In this document: piece after piece, positions 7,840 to 15,989 of the stretch | How positions within the stretch are numbered: position 1 is the stretch's first letter | Layout of the letters: every line of letters starts with the position of its first letter | Assembly: GCA_023410905.1 (NCBI GenBank) | Contig: JAEYPL010000170.1 | Coordinates: forward strand, 1-39,880 | Source of the DNA: Pseudomonadota bacterium | GTDB taxonomy: Bacteria; Pseudomonadota; Alphaproteobacteria; Rhizobiales; Hyphomicrobiaceae | Reading direction: 5' to 3' | Length of the DNA: 39,880 bases | Program-made: the position numbers and the translations under genes | Notes under the pieces: model-generated | What the model saw: the letters and a program-made list of their open reading frames with translations, nothing else | What the model was told of the DNA's origin: nothing | Databases searched by the model: none

Positions 7840-8756
7840 TGGCGGACGAGGCCTTCGAGTTGACGTTGTGGCGGCGTTGCGTCGGCGCGATGGCTGTTGT
7901 GGTGCTGGCTTTTGCGCTTTGCGAGACCGCGCTCGCGCAGGCCCAGCGCGTGAAGCCGCCTGTGCCGCCGGGTGTCGATCCGGGTGGCATCGCGATCGCG
8001 CTCATCGCGACCGGCATCGACTATACGCACCCCGAGATCAAGGACCGCCTCGCGCGCGATGGCGAGGGCGAGATCATCGGCCTCGACCTCATCGATAATG
8101 ACAACAGGCCCTACGCGGCGACCTCGTTGCCCGAGAACCACGACGGAGCTGTCGACACGCTCCTCGCGCGCCGCATTCTCTCGACCTACCGCCATGCGCG
8201 CCTCGTGCCCGTGCGCGTCGATGCCAATGACAAGGTCATGTTGGCGCGGGCGCTTGCCTTCACGGGCTCGACGCCGGCGCGCATCGTCGCCGTACCGCTC
8301 TGGGGCGAGAGCCGCGAGACCTGGGAGTTCTTCCAGCAGGCCGCTGAGCAGGTGCCCGATCATCTGCTGATCCTGCCCGTGGGGAATGCCGATGCCGCCG
8401 CGCAGGGCCGGGCGCAGTTTCCGGCCGCACTCAATCTCAAGGGTGCGCTGATCGTTGCGGCGGTGAACGAGACCGTGGAGCGCGGCACGCTCGCGCGGCC
8501 CGGCGCGCCGCGCATTGATGCCCTGATGCTGGGGCGTGGAGGGTCGTGGTTCCCAGGTATCGTGCCGACGGCCGCCGATGCGACCGAGGCTGTCGCACTC
8601 GCAGCCGGTCTCGCGGCGTGTGCACAACACGGCCAGCCGCCGGTCGGCGCGCGTGATCTCAGAGAGAAGCTGCTCGCCCTCGCCGTGCGCAAGGAAGGTC
8701 CGCGCGAAACACCCGTGCTCGACCCGTTGTGTCTCTATGGTGGCACGCGCTATTGA
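7836..8756 (+). CDS. Secreted subtilisin-fold (S8-like) protein, probably catalytically inactive
   Basis: A 306-residue exported protein. Residues 12-36 form a signal peptide (Arg-Arg, hydrophobic core, ALAQA cleavage region). The body follows the peptidase S8 pattern: IALIATGIDYTHPEI (residues 54-68) aligns with the catalytic-Asp strand, but the Asp is replaced by A58; VGNADAA (182-188) matches the oxyanion-Asn motif with N184 kept; FPAALNLKGALIVAAVNE (195-212) matches the usual segment after it; and TAADATEAVALAAGLAA (245-261) aligns with the GTSMATPHVAG serine helix but has A247 where Ser should be. The His motif is also not intact (NHDGAVDT, 101-108). I infer a subtilisin fold without protease activity. 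It follows mobA with overlapping codons and precedes an extensin-like gene. Confidence 0.75.
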   Translation: MMADEAFELTLWRRCVGAMAVVVLAFALCETALAQAQRVKPPVPPGVDPGGIAIALIATGIDYTHPEIKDRLARDGEGEIIGLDLIDNDNRPYAATSLPENHDGAVDTLLARRILSTYRHARLVPVRVDANDKVMLARALAFTGSTPARIVAVPLWGESRETWEFFQQAAEQVPDHLLILPVGNADAAAQGRAQFPAALNLKGALIVAAVNETVERGTLARPGAPRIDALMLGRGGSWFPGIVPTAADATEAVALAAGLAACAQHGQPPVGARDLREKLLALAVRKEGPRETPVLDPLCLYGGTRY

Positions 8757-8789
8757 AGACCATCAGGGGATGCGGGGGCGCGCCACCGG

Positions 8790-9551
8790 GTGGCTGATAC
8801 CGAGAATAAGCCGGATCAATCGAGCACGACGGTCACCAAGCGGCCTCGGCGCGCGCCGCGTACGCGCATAACGCTGCTGCTGGTGCTTCTCGCCGTCGGA
8901 TTCTTTCTCGTCATGCGGCAGGGCGTGCTGCCACCGGCCTTGAGCCCGTTGCCGGCGCTCGATCTCAGCGTGCCGAATGCGTGGTTCGTCGACTGGCGCA
9001 TTGCCGAGCTGAAACGTGACCGCGCGCTGTGTGCGCGTGTGCTCCGCCAGCCCGTGATCAGCGCGACGCCGGTGCGCGACAACCCCATCAAGGATGGCTG
9101 TGGCTGGGAAAATGCCGTGCGCATCTCCAGTGCAGGCGGTGCGTCACTGAGCGTCGGCACGGTGTCGTGCGAAGTCGCGGCCGGCATCGCCATGTGGATG
9201 GCGCACGACGTGCAACCCCTCGCGCAAGAAATCTTCGGCTCCCGTGTCACCTCGGTCCAGCAGATGGGCACGTTCGCCTGCCGAAACATTCGCGGGCGCA
9301 GAACATGGTCCGATGTACGCAGCGAGCACGCGACGGCCAATGCGCTCGATATCTCTGCATTCACACTGGCCAACGGTCGCCAGATCAGTGTCCTGCGTCA
9401 TTGGTCGGGATCGGGGGCGGAGGCGCGCTTTCTGCGCGAGATTCACGCGCGCGCGTGCCGCTATTTCCGTGTCGCCATCGGGCCGGAGTTCAACGCGCTG
9501 CATCGCGATCATTTCCACTATGATCGCGGCTTCCTTTCGCGCTGTAAGTAG
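8790..9551 (+). CDS. Membrane-anchored extensin-like C-terminal domain protein
   Basis: A 253-residue protein starting at GTG, with a basic N-terminus, one transmembrane helix (about 27-42) and a periplasmic extensin-like C-terminal domain. The motif SEHATANALDIS (178-189) with H180 and D187, and HRDHFHYD (238-245), resemble zinc-ligand motifs of LAS-type D,D-peptidases, so a cell-wall hydrolase role is plausible but inferred. Six cysteines (81, 104, 127, 164, 223, 252) lie in the exported part and could form three disulfides. The gene starts 33 bases after the pseudo-subtilisin gene and is probably cotranscribed with it. Confidence 0.8.
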   Translation: MADTENKPDQSSTTVTKRPRRAPRTRITLLLVLLAVGFFLVMRQGVLPPALSPLPALDLSVPNAWFVDWRIAELKRDRALCARVLRQPVISATPVRDNPIKDGCGWENAVRISSAGGASLSVGTVSCEVAAGIAMWMAHDVQPLAQEIFGSRVTSVQQMGTFACRNIRGRRTWSDVRSEHATANALDISAFTLANGRQISVLRHWSGSGAEARFLREIHARACRYFRVAIGPEFNALHRDHFHYDRGFLSRCK

Positions 9552-9558
9552 CTTCGTG

Positions 9559-9677
9559 TCCCTTCTCCCCGTCCTTACGGAGAGAAGGCTAGGATGAGGG
9601 GCGGCACACATGCTGAGATCGGCGTATGCCGCCGCCCCTCACCCCGACCCTCTCCCATTGAAGGAATGGGGAGAGGG
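9559..9677. repeat. Dispersed hairpin repeat, family A: two units in inverted arrangement
   Basis: Unit one is a stem CCTTCTCCCCG / CGGAGAGAAGG (9561-9587, one mismatch) followed by the tail GGATGAGGGGCGGC (9592-9605). Unit two is the reverse: GCCGCCCCTCACCCCGACCC (9631-9650) overlapping a hairpin CCCTCTCCC...GGGGAGAGGG (9648-9677). The tails of the two units are therefore complementary. A single, perfectly paired unit recurs at 35087-35134. It fills the space between convergent genes (extensin-like and lytic transglycosylase). Confidence 0.75.
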
Positions 9678-9706
9678 GGAAATGGCTGTCCGGGAGGCAA
9701 GTAACG

Positions 9707-12064
9707 CTACCGCTTCAGATCCGACACGAGCCGCACGGGCGTCTTCTCGCCGAGACGGGCGCGGTACATCTGGATGTTCGAGAGCACCTTCTTGACGTAG
9801 TCGCGCGTCTCCTCGAAGGGGATCATCTCGATCCAATCGATCGGATCCACATCCTTCGTGCGCGGATCGCCGAAGCGGCGCATCCACTGGCGCGCGCGCC
9901 CCGGACCCGCATTGTAACCCGCGAGCGTCAGCACGTAGCTGCCGTCAAACTCCTTCTTGCGATCGCCGATGTAGGCGCTGCCGATCATGGCATTGTAGCT
10001 CTTGTCGGTGATCAGTCTGGGTATGTCGCACTTGATCTTGTGATCGCGACAGATGTGCCGCGCCGTGATCGGCATGACCTGCATGAGACCGCGCGCACCC
10101 GCGTGCGAGATGATCTCCGGATTGAACTCGCTTTCCTGGCGAACGATGGCGAGCAGCATCGCTCGCTCCGGCGACTCGCGGAGCGGCTTGTACTCGGGGA
10201 ATGGGTGCACGGGATAGGAGTAGGCATAGAGGTTCATGTCGCGCGCGACGCCGGTCTTGCCGACGCGCACGGCCATCTGATGGTCGCCGATCGCATTGGC
10301 GAGATGGGCGAGCATCGCGACTTCCGCCTCGCTCTTCAGCGTCGAGCGCAGATGCGCGACGATAATGCGGGAGATACCGCGGCCGACATCGGCATGATGC
10401 GCGAACATGGCCGCACGCAGCAGCGGATTGCCATTGAACGCGTCAGCCTCTGCTGACGAGGGCATGGCTGGCAGCGGAATGGGGGCATCCAAGTGCCCGG
10501 GATTGAGCTTCTGGCGCGCGAGCGCGCCATGGAAAGTGTCGATGCGCGCGGCCGCCTCTTCGTAGAAGCGCGTTGCTTCCGACTTCTGGCCGAGAGCTTC
10601 GTGCGCACGGGCGAGCCAGTAGTTGCCACGGGCCGCGCTTAGCGGCCCATCAGCGTTTTCGCGTGACGCTGCGAGATGCGGTAGCGCGCCCTTCGTATCC
10701 TTGAGATGGCGGAGCGCGATCCAACCGGCGAGGAAGGTTGCATCCTTGATCGGGTTGACGGTCAGCGGACCCGGCGCGCGCGCGATGTCGTAGGCGTCCT
10801 TGTAGCGGCTCGCGCCGAGATACTCGTAGATGGCCCAGCGCCGGTGCAGCCACCAGGCATCGGGATCGACGAGCAGGGCAGCGTCATTGGGTGCAAGACG
10901 CAGGAGGCGCGCGACCTCGTCCTCCTTACCCTGGCTGCGGGCGAGCTGAACACGCTGGAAGAGCAGGCCCCAATCGGCGGAAGCCGGTTCCTTGGCACTC
11001 GCGGGCAGGCTCGCCATGAGCTTTGCGGCATTGCCAGCGCGGGCATAGACGGCGATACGCGCCTCGGCTTTCTTGCGCTCAACATCCTCGAACTTCGGCA
11101 GCAAGCGACGTGCGGCTGCAACCCGCGGTGTGCGCTGGGCAGCAAAGCGGCCTTCGTCGATCAGAAGCGTATCGAGCCGGCGGCGATGATCGGCCGGTGT
11201 CAGGAAACGTTCGAAACGCGCGAGAAAGCCGGTCTCGGACGCCGCGGGAATGTCGTGCTCGCGCCAAGCCTTGACGGCCATGGCCTTGGCGCGTGCTTCA
11301 TCGCCGAGCGCAAGGTGCGCGGAGGCGAGTGCGATCGTGCCCGCGCCGGACAGCGGTGGATTGGCCCCGAAGAACGCTACGATTTCCTTGGCGGGCCCAC
11401 CGGCAGAAAGAAGCTGCTGCTCCGAGCGGCGCCTCAGCAGGGTGCCGTCCGGCCAGGCGGCGTTGTCGGCGAGAAACTTGGTGTAGTCCGCCGGCGCGCC
11501 TATGCCCTTGCGGAGTGCGTACCAGGTGACGAGGGTCCGCAATGCGGGCTCGCTGAGTTTGGCGGCTTGCTCGTTCGCCTCCACGAGATCGTTTCGATCG
11601 ACCGCACCGAGCGCGTTCTTGAGCGCCTGTCCATCGGCCTCCGACAGCCTGTTATCACGGAGCGGCGCGATGAGCTTGTCCATGGTGGCGTAGTAGTCCG
11701 CCTCCGGCGAATCGGGGACGGCCGCACGGATGGCGGTCGCCGTACTCACTGGCGGGGCCGGTCCGCCGTCCTCGTCGACGACGCTTGGCTTTGCTTCCGC
11801 AGTCCGCTTGGGGCTCGGGTCCGGGAGCGGTGGCTTTGCGTCCTTGGATGCCTTGGCCGCGGCCTTCTTCGGTGCGGCCTTACTGGCTGCAGGTTTGGCC
11901 TTGGCGCTCTTATCGCGGTTCTGGGCGCTGGCTGTACTGGAGACAACCGTCAGGGGCGGCGGCGTGGCCACGAGCAGCGCGGCGAGCGCACCGACGAGAT
12001 GCCACTGGCACATGCGCCCACCGACCCGGCCGAAGTGCCGTGCTGGCTTCGCGGTGTCCGGCAT
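9707..12064 (-). CDS. Soluble lytic murein transglycosylase
   Basis: A 785-residue periplasmic lytic transglycosylase of the Slt70 type, cleaving the MurNAc-GlcNAc bond with 1,6-anhydro product formation. From the start at 12064 there is a signal peptide (basic residues then VGALAALLVA and a run to TASAQ, about residues 18-48), a Lys/Ala/Pro-rich linker, a long helical region that would form the Slt superhelical ring, and the C-terminal SLT domain. There, RQESEFNP contains the catalytic glutamate (E644), followed by GARGLMQVMP and GYNAGPGRA. The start was chosen because GGGGGAG lies seven bases ahead; an ATG 16 codons upstream (12112) lacks a site. It diverges from dapA. Confidence 0.92.
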   Translation of the reverse strand: MPDTAKPARHFGRVGGRMCQWHLVGALAALLVATPPPLTVVSSTASAQNRDKSAKAKPAASKAAPKKAAAKASKDAKPPLPDPSPKRTAEAKPSVVDEDGGPAPPVSTATAIRAAVPDSPEADYYATMDKLIAPLRDNRLSEADGQALKNALGAVDRNDLVEANEQAAKLSEPALRTLVTWYALRKGIGAPADYTKFLADNAAWPDGTLLRRRSEQQLLSAGGPAKEIVAFFGANPPLSGAGTIALASAHLALGDEARAKAMAVKAWREHDIPAASETGFLARFERFLTPADHRRRLDTLLIDEGRFAAQRTPRVAAARRLLPKFEDVERKKAEARIAVYARAGNAAKLMASLPASAKEPASADWGLLFQRVQLARSQGKEDEVARLLRLAPNDAALLVDPDAWWLHRRWAIYEYLGASRYKDAYDIARAPGPLTVNPIKDATFLAGWIALRHLKDTKGALPHLAASRENADGPLSAARGNYWLARAHEALGQKSEATRFYEEAAARIDTFHGALARQKLNPGHLDAPIPLPAMPSSAEADAFNGNPLLRAAMFAHHADVGRGISRIIVAHLRSTLKSEAEVAMLAHLANAIGDHQMAVRVGKTGVARDMNLYAYSYPVHPFPEYKPLRESPERAMLLAIVRQESEFNPEIISHAGARGLMQVMPITARHICRDHKIKCDIPRLITDKSYNAMIGSAYIGDRKKEFDGSYVLTLAGYNAGPGRARQWMRRFGDPRTKDVDPIDWIEMIPFEETRDYVKKVLSNIQMYRARLGEKTPVRLVSDLKR

Positions 12065-12228
12065 CCTGTAGCTCCCCCCAGCTGCTGTTATCGAATCGTT
12101 ATCTCTGGTCATCGGATCAGCATAGGCATGAAACGTGCAGTCTTTCGGGCAGGTCCGAAATGTGACATACAGAAACCACGTTAGCGTGTGCTGCGCCCTG
12201 CCATCTTAGAGGATCGGCAAGGCGGGCC

Positions 12229-12245
12229 TTGGTATCTTGTACCAA
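12229..12245. promoter_or_regulatory. Inverted repeat upstream of dapA
   Basis: TTGGTA and TACCAA flank a five-base spacer, centred about 55 bases before the dapA start in the slt-dapA divergent region. It could be an operator, but I recognise no regulator consensus. Confidence 0.3.
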
Positions 12246-12292
12246 AGCGGGTGCCGCGGCGTGCAACAGCGAACAACGAGCGGAGGAAAACC

Positions 12293-13186
12293 ATGTTCAA
12301 AGGTTCGTTCACAGCGCTGGTCACGCCGTTCAAAAACAACAAAGTCGACGACCAGAGCTTCCAGCGCTTCGTCGACTGGCAGATCACGCAGGGCTCACAC
12401 GGCCTGGTCCCGGTTGGTACCACCGGCGAGACGCCGACGCTCAGCCACGACGAGCACATGCACGTCGTCGAGTTGTGCGTTCGCACGGCGAGGAAGCGCG
12501 TGCCCGTCATCGCCGGCGCCGGCTCGAACTCCACCGAGGAGGCCATCGAGCTCACGGAATTCGCCAAGAAGGCGGGGGCCGACGCGGCGCTGCATTCGAC
12601 CGGCTACTACAACAAGCCGACGCAGGAGGGGCTCTTCCTCCATTTCAAAGCCATCAGCGACGCGGTGGACCTGCCCTTCATCGTCTACAACGTGCCGGGC
12701 CGCACGGTGGTCGACATCTCCGCGCAGACCATGGCGCGGATCTCGGAGCTCAAGAACTTCGGCGGCATCAAAGATGCCACCGCGAACATGGAGCGCCAGT
12801 CGCAGCATCGCCTACTCATCCGCAAGCCGCACGCCGCGCTCTCGGGCGAGGATGCGACCGCGCTTGGCTACATGGCGCACGGCGGCAACGGCTGCATCTC
12901 GGTGACGTCGAATGTCGCGCCGAAACTTTGTGCGGAGTTCCAGAATGCCTGCCTCGCCGGCAATTTCCGCCGCGCATTGGAAATCCAGGACATTCTGATC
13001 CCGCTGCACGGCGCGCTCTTCTGCGAGACGAACCCGGGGCCGGTGAAGTATGCCGCATGGCGCCTCGGCGTGATCGAGAGCCCGGAATGCCGTCTGCCGC
13101 TGGCGCCGCTCGGCGATGCCAGCAAGAAGGTGGTCGATGCCGCGCTCGTCCACGCGGGGCTGCTCGAGGTCAAGGCTGCCGAGTAG
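12293..13186 (+). CDS. dapA: 4-hydroxy-tetrahydrodipicolinate synthase
   Basis: A 297-residue Schiff-base aldolase that condenses pyruvate with aspartate semialdehyde, the first committed step to lysine and meso-diaminopimelate. The GTTGETPTL motif (T44, T45, E47), Y132 in YNVPGRT and the Schiff-base lysine K160 in GGIKDAT are in place. GGAGG six bases before the ATG fixes the start, and the length is typical. The usual strand before the second tyrosine reads ALHSTGYYNKPT, slightly divergent from the common VVTPYYNKP, but the catalytic set is intact. It is followed by smpB across a 93-base gap holding two hairpins. Confidence 0.96.
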   Translation: MFKGSFTALVTPFKNNKVDDQSFQRFVDWQITQGSHGLVPVGTTGETPTLSHDEHMHVVELCVRTARKRVPVIAGAGSNSTEEAIELTEFAKKAGADAALHSTGYYNKPTQEGLFLHFKAISDAVDLPFIVYNVPGRTVVDISAQTMARISELKNFGGIKDATANMERQSQHRLLIRKPHAALSGEDATALGYMAHGGNGCISVTSNVAPKLCAEFQNACLAGNFRRALEIQDILIPLHGALFCETNPGPVKYAAWRLGVIESPECRLPLAPLGDASKKVVDAALVHAGLLEVKAAE

Positions 13187-13214
13187 CGAACACACACGAC
13201 GGTGTCCAATGGAT

Positions 13215-13257
13215 CGGGCTGCCCCTATATAGTGCGGGCAGCCCGAATGCTTTCGGG
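13215..13257. terminator. Tandem hairpins between dapA and smpB
   Basis: A perfect 10-bp inverted repeat CGGGCTGCCC / GGGCAGCCCG (13215-13224 and 13236-13245) has an 11-base AT-rich loop CTATATAGTGC, and is immediately followed by an overlapping small hairpin CCCGAA/TTCGGG (13242-13257). No U-run follows. It may terminate or attenuate dapA transcription; alternatively the TATATAGT loop could be an smpB -10 element. The two readings cannot be separated by eye. Confidence 0.45.
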
Positions 13258-13279
13258 ACACTTACGAGAAGCATGAGCC

Positions 13280-13756
13280 ATGTCGAAGAAGGATGATGAC
13301 GACCGCAAGGTGGTCGCCGAGAACCGGCGCGCCCGCTTCGAGTATTTCATCGAGGATACGTTCGAGGCCGGCATTTCGCTGACGGGAACCGAGGTGAAGT
13401 CCCTGCGCAAGGGGCAGGCGAACATCGTCGAGAGCTATGCCTCCGCCGAGGGCGGCGGGTTCGTGCTCGTGAACGCGTACATTCCTGAGTATCAGCTCGC
13501 GGGAAGCTTCTTTCAGCACGCGCCGCGCCGGCCGCGTCCGCTGCTCCTGCATCGCCGCGAGATCGACAAGCTCTCCCAGGCTGTACAACGCGAGGGTATG
13601 ACGCTGATCCCCCTCGAGCTCTATTTCAATGCTCGCGGTCGCGCGAAACTCAGGCTCGGTCTCGCGAAGGGCAAGAAGCTGCACGACAAGCGTGAGACGT
13701 CGGCCAAGCGCGACTGGCAGCGCCAGAAGGCTCGGCTCATGCGGGAAAAGGGCTGA
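13280..13756 (+). CDS. smpB: SsrA (tmRNA)-binding protein
   Basis: A 158-residue SmpB, the partner that binds tmRNA and carries it into stalled ribosomes for trans-translation. The N-terminal NRRARFEYFIEDTFEAGI, LTGTEVKSLRKG, and the basic C-terminal tail KKLHDKRETSAKRDWQRQK are all typical; the tail is the part that occupies the empty mRNA channel. The ATG at 13280 fits the family start. The tmRNA gene is not seen in the window. Its TGA overlaps the next gene's ATG (TGATG). Confidence 0.97.
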   Translation: MSKKDDDDRKVVAENRRARFEYFIEDTFEAGISLTGTEVKSLRKGQANIVESYASAEGGGFVLVNAYIPEYQLAGSFFQHAPRRPRPLLLHRREIDKLSQAVQREGMTLIPLELYFNARGRAKLRLGLAKGKKLHDKRETSAKRDWQRQKARLMREKG

Positions 13757-14523
13757 TGGCAGGGGCGCCGTCCGAACGCGAGCGTCTTCTGGCCATCGAA
13801 GGTGCGGCAGTGCGCGCTTGGCCTGCGGGCGCGACGCGCGATGTCGATGGCTGGCTGTGGCGTTACTCGGGCGGCGGCTCGCAGCGCGCGAATTCCGTTT
13901 CCGCGCTCCATTATCGGGGCCGCAATGTCGAGCGTACGATCGACGAGATCGAACGTCTCTACCGCGATCGCGATGCGCCCGTGCGCTTTCAGGTCGGCTT
14001 CCCGCTCTCCGAGCCCGATGATCTCGACACACGGCTCGAAGCGCGCGGCTATGTGATCCACGATCCTGTGACGACGCTCGTCAAGCCCGTGGCGTCCATG
14101 GCCATGCCGGAGCACGTCACCCTCAACGCGAGGCCCTCACAGGGATGGCTGGCGGTCTATCTCAGTAACATTACGCCGGATCGTCGGCCATTTGCGGAGG
14201 CGATCCTGGCGCGTGTGCCGGCCCCTTGTACGTTCGCCGAAGCGCGACGCGATGGAGAGACGATCGCGACGGCGCTCGGTGTGCTGCATGAGGGTGCGGT
14301 GATCGCCGAGTGCGTCGGGACGTCAAGCTCGGCGCGGCGCCAGGGAGCAGCTTCGGCGGTCATGTCGGCGCTCGAAGTGTGGGGCACTTCGCAGGGGGCG
14401 CACACGATCGGGCTGCAAGCCGTGACGACGAACACGCCCGCGCAAGGCCTCTATGCAGCTCTCGGATATACCGCTGCCGGCACGTACCACTACCGCTATC
14501 TCGGGGAGAGCGTGCAGCGATGA
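13756..14523 (+). CDS. GNAT-family N-acetyltransferase
   Basis: A 255-residue GNAT acetyltransferase. The C-terminal half has the acetyl-CoA pyrophosphate loop as ARRQGAASAV (residues 193-202), followed by the helix ALEVWGTSQG and the closing NTPAQGLYAALGY (226-238). The N-terminal part AWPAGATRDVDGW and RYSGGGSQRANSV matches a GNAT subgroup with an extra N-terminal lobe. Substrate unknown. The start overlaps smpB (TGATG) and its stop overlaps the peroxiredoxin-like gene (ATGA), so it is translated from the smpB transcript. Confidence 0.85.
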   Translation: MAGAPSERERLLAIEGAAVRAWPAGATRDVDGWLWRYSGGGSQRANSVSALHYRGRNVERTIDEIERLYRDRDAPVRFQVGFPLSEPDDLDTRLEARGYVIHDPVTTLVKPVASMAMPEHVTLNARPSQGWLAVYLSNITPDRRPFAEAILARVPAPCTFAEARRDGETIATALGVLHEGAVIAECVGTSSSARRQGAASAVMSALEVWGTSQGAHTIGLQAVTTNTPAQGLYAALGYTAAGTYHYRYLGESVQR

Positions 14524-15077
14524 CATGGCCATTTCCAGCACCCGCCGATGACGGACGCGCGCGTCATCTCGTGCGCGATCGTGCGATGCCGGACATCGCA
14601 CTTCCGACGACTGATGGCGGCGAGGTCAACTTCGGCACCCTCGACGGCTGGGCCATCCTGTTCGTTTACCCGTGGACTGGACGGCCGGGCCTAGCAAATC
14701 CACCGGGCTGGGACGACATTCCAGGTGCTCATGGATCGACGCCGGAAGCTGAAGGCTTCCGCAATCTCTATCGCGCCTTCGAGCAAATGTCCGCGCGCGT
14801 GTTCGGCATCTCCGGGCAGGCAACGGAGTGGCAGCGCGAATTCGCGGAGCGCATGACGCTGCCGTTCGCGCTCGTGAGCGATGCCGAGGGGCGGCTGCGT
14901 GAAGCTCTATCGCTTCCGACATTCGAGACAGACGGCACTGTCTATCTCGCGCGGCTGACGATTGTAGTTCGCAATGGTCGAATTGTGCGGACGTTCTATC
15001 CCGTGCATCCGCCGGACGCGCACCCGCGCGAAGTGCTCGCGTGGCTGAACGAGCTTGTGAGCCGCAAGGCGCGCTGA
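14520..15077 (+). CDS. Peroxiredoxin-like (AhpC/TSA fold) protein lacking cysteine
   Basis: A 185-residue thioredoxin-fold protein of the redoxin/peroxiredoxin class: MPDIALPTTDGGEVNFGTLDG (split at residues 23-43) and ILFVYPWTGRPG (46-57) are the classical first strands. Relatives, as I recall them, carry a peroxidatic cysteine in a GCTPQSC stretch; here the corresponding segment is GSTPEAEG (72-79), with S73 and no cysteine. The whole protein contains none, so thiol peroxidase chemistry is excluded unless the alignment is wrong. The start was taken at 14520 for its ATGA overlap with the GNAT gene. It may act as a structural or regulatory paralogue. Confidence 0.75.
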   Translation: MTWPFPAPADDGRARHLVRDRAMPDIALPTTDGGEVNFGTLDGWAILFVYPWTGRPGLANPPGWDDIPGAHGSTPEAEGFRNLYRAFEQMSARVFGISGQATEWQREFAERMTLPFALVSDAEGRLREALSLPTFETDGTVYLARLTIVVRNGRIVRTFYPVHPPDAHPREVLAWLNELVSRKAR

Positions 15078-15161
15078 AGCGCGTTTCTATCGCCCATAAT
15101 GATAACGGCGCCGAGCCCCGTTGAGCGCGACGCCGTTGATGTCCTGCGTCTGAGAAGGCTC

Positions 15162-15797
15162 TCAGTTGTCTACTGAGTCGTCCTGGCCCTGGGGAGAGCC
15201 GACGCCCTCACGCTGCGCACGGAACTGCGCGAGGCGCGTCTCGCGCGCTTCGCGCGGGATGCGCTGGCTCGGATCGCGGCAGATGTCCTTCTCGAGGTCG
15301 GCGATGTCGATGAACTGATCCGCCTGACGGCGCAGCTCGTCGGCGACCATGGGCGGCTGCGTCTGCAACGTAGAGACGACGCTGACGCGCAGGCCCTTGG
15401 CCTGCAAGGCGGCGACGAGGCTGCGGAAGTCGCCATCACCGGAAAAGAGCACGACGTGATCGAGCTTTGGCGCCAGCTCCATGGCATCGACAGTGAGCTC
15501 GATGTCCATATTGCCCTTGATCTTGCGCCGGCCGGACGCGTCGGTGAACTCCTTGGTGGGCTTGGTCACCATCGTGTAGCCGTTGTAATCGAGCCAGTCG
15601 ATCAGTGGCCGGATGGATGAATATTCCTGATCCTCGACAAGCGCCGTGTAGTAAAGGGCGCGGACGAGATAGCCCTTGTTGCGGAAGACACCGAGAAGAT
15701 TCTTGTAGTCGATATCGAAACCAAGCGCCTTGGCCGTCGCGTACAGGTTTGCCCCATCAATGAACAGCGCGATGCGCTCTGTTGGGTAGAAAAACAT
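15162..15797 (-). CDS. NYN-domain (LabA/DUF88) protein
   Basis: A 211-residue NYN/PIN-like protein of the LabA family. ALFIDGANLYATAKALG (residues 10-26) carries D14; GNMDIELTVDAME (95-107) carries D98 and D104; FSGDGDF (118-124) carries D121 and D123. These acidic residues form the metal site of PIN-like nucleases, so an RNase activity is predicted but not shown for close relatives. The C-terminal 45 residues are Arg/Gln-rich and probably flexible. It sits opposite folK, a neighbourhood I recall as common in Hyphomicrobiales. A weak AAGG precedes the start. Confidence 0.88.
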   Translation of the reverse strand: MFFYPTERIALFIDGANLYATAKALGFDIDYKNLLGVFRNKGYLVRALYYTALVEDQEYSSIRPLIDWLDYNGYTMVTKPTKEFTDASGRRKIKGNMDIELTVDAMELAPKLDHVVLFSGDGDFRSLVAALQAKGLRVSVVSTLQTQPPMVADELRRQADQFIDIADLEKDICRDPSQRIPREARETRLAQFRAQREGVGSPQGQDDSVDN

Positions 15798-15941
15798 CGG
15801 AGACTTGCCTTTTCATTGTTGGCCCGACACGAAGCCGGGCGTCATAGGAGTGCCGCGTAACGCGAGCGAGTGTGCGCCATAAGCGCGGAGCGGCTCGGGT
15901 ACGCAAGATTATGAAACCATATATAGAGCAGAACGCGCGAT

Positions 15942-15970
15942 TTGAAGTGATACTTCGCCACATCTTAGTC
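15942..15970 (+). promoter_or_regulatory. Possible folK promoter
   Basis: TTGAAG (15942-15947) and TTAGTC (15965-15970) are 17 bases apart in an AT-richer stretch, ending 19 bases before the folK start. The -10 match is weak. Confidence 0.25.
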
Positions 15971-15989
15971 TCTTCACAGGCAGACGCAA

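Noticed and set aside
10706..12184. 492-codon plus-strand frame opposite the lytic transglycosylase
   Set aside because: Lies antisense to a well-supported signal-peptide/SLT protein; composition typical of a shadow frame.
13187..13279. tmRNA gene near smpB
   Set aside because: The gap is too short and lacks tRNA-like ends.
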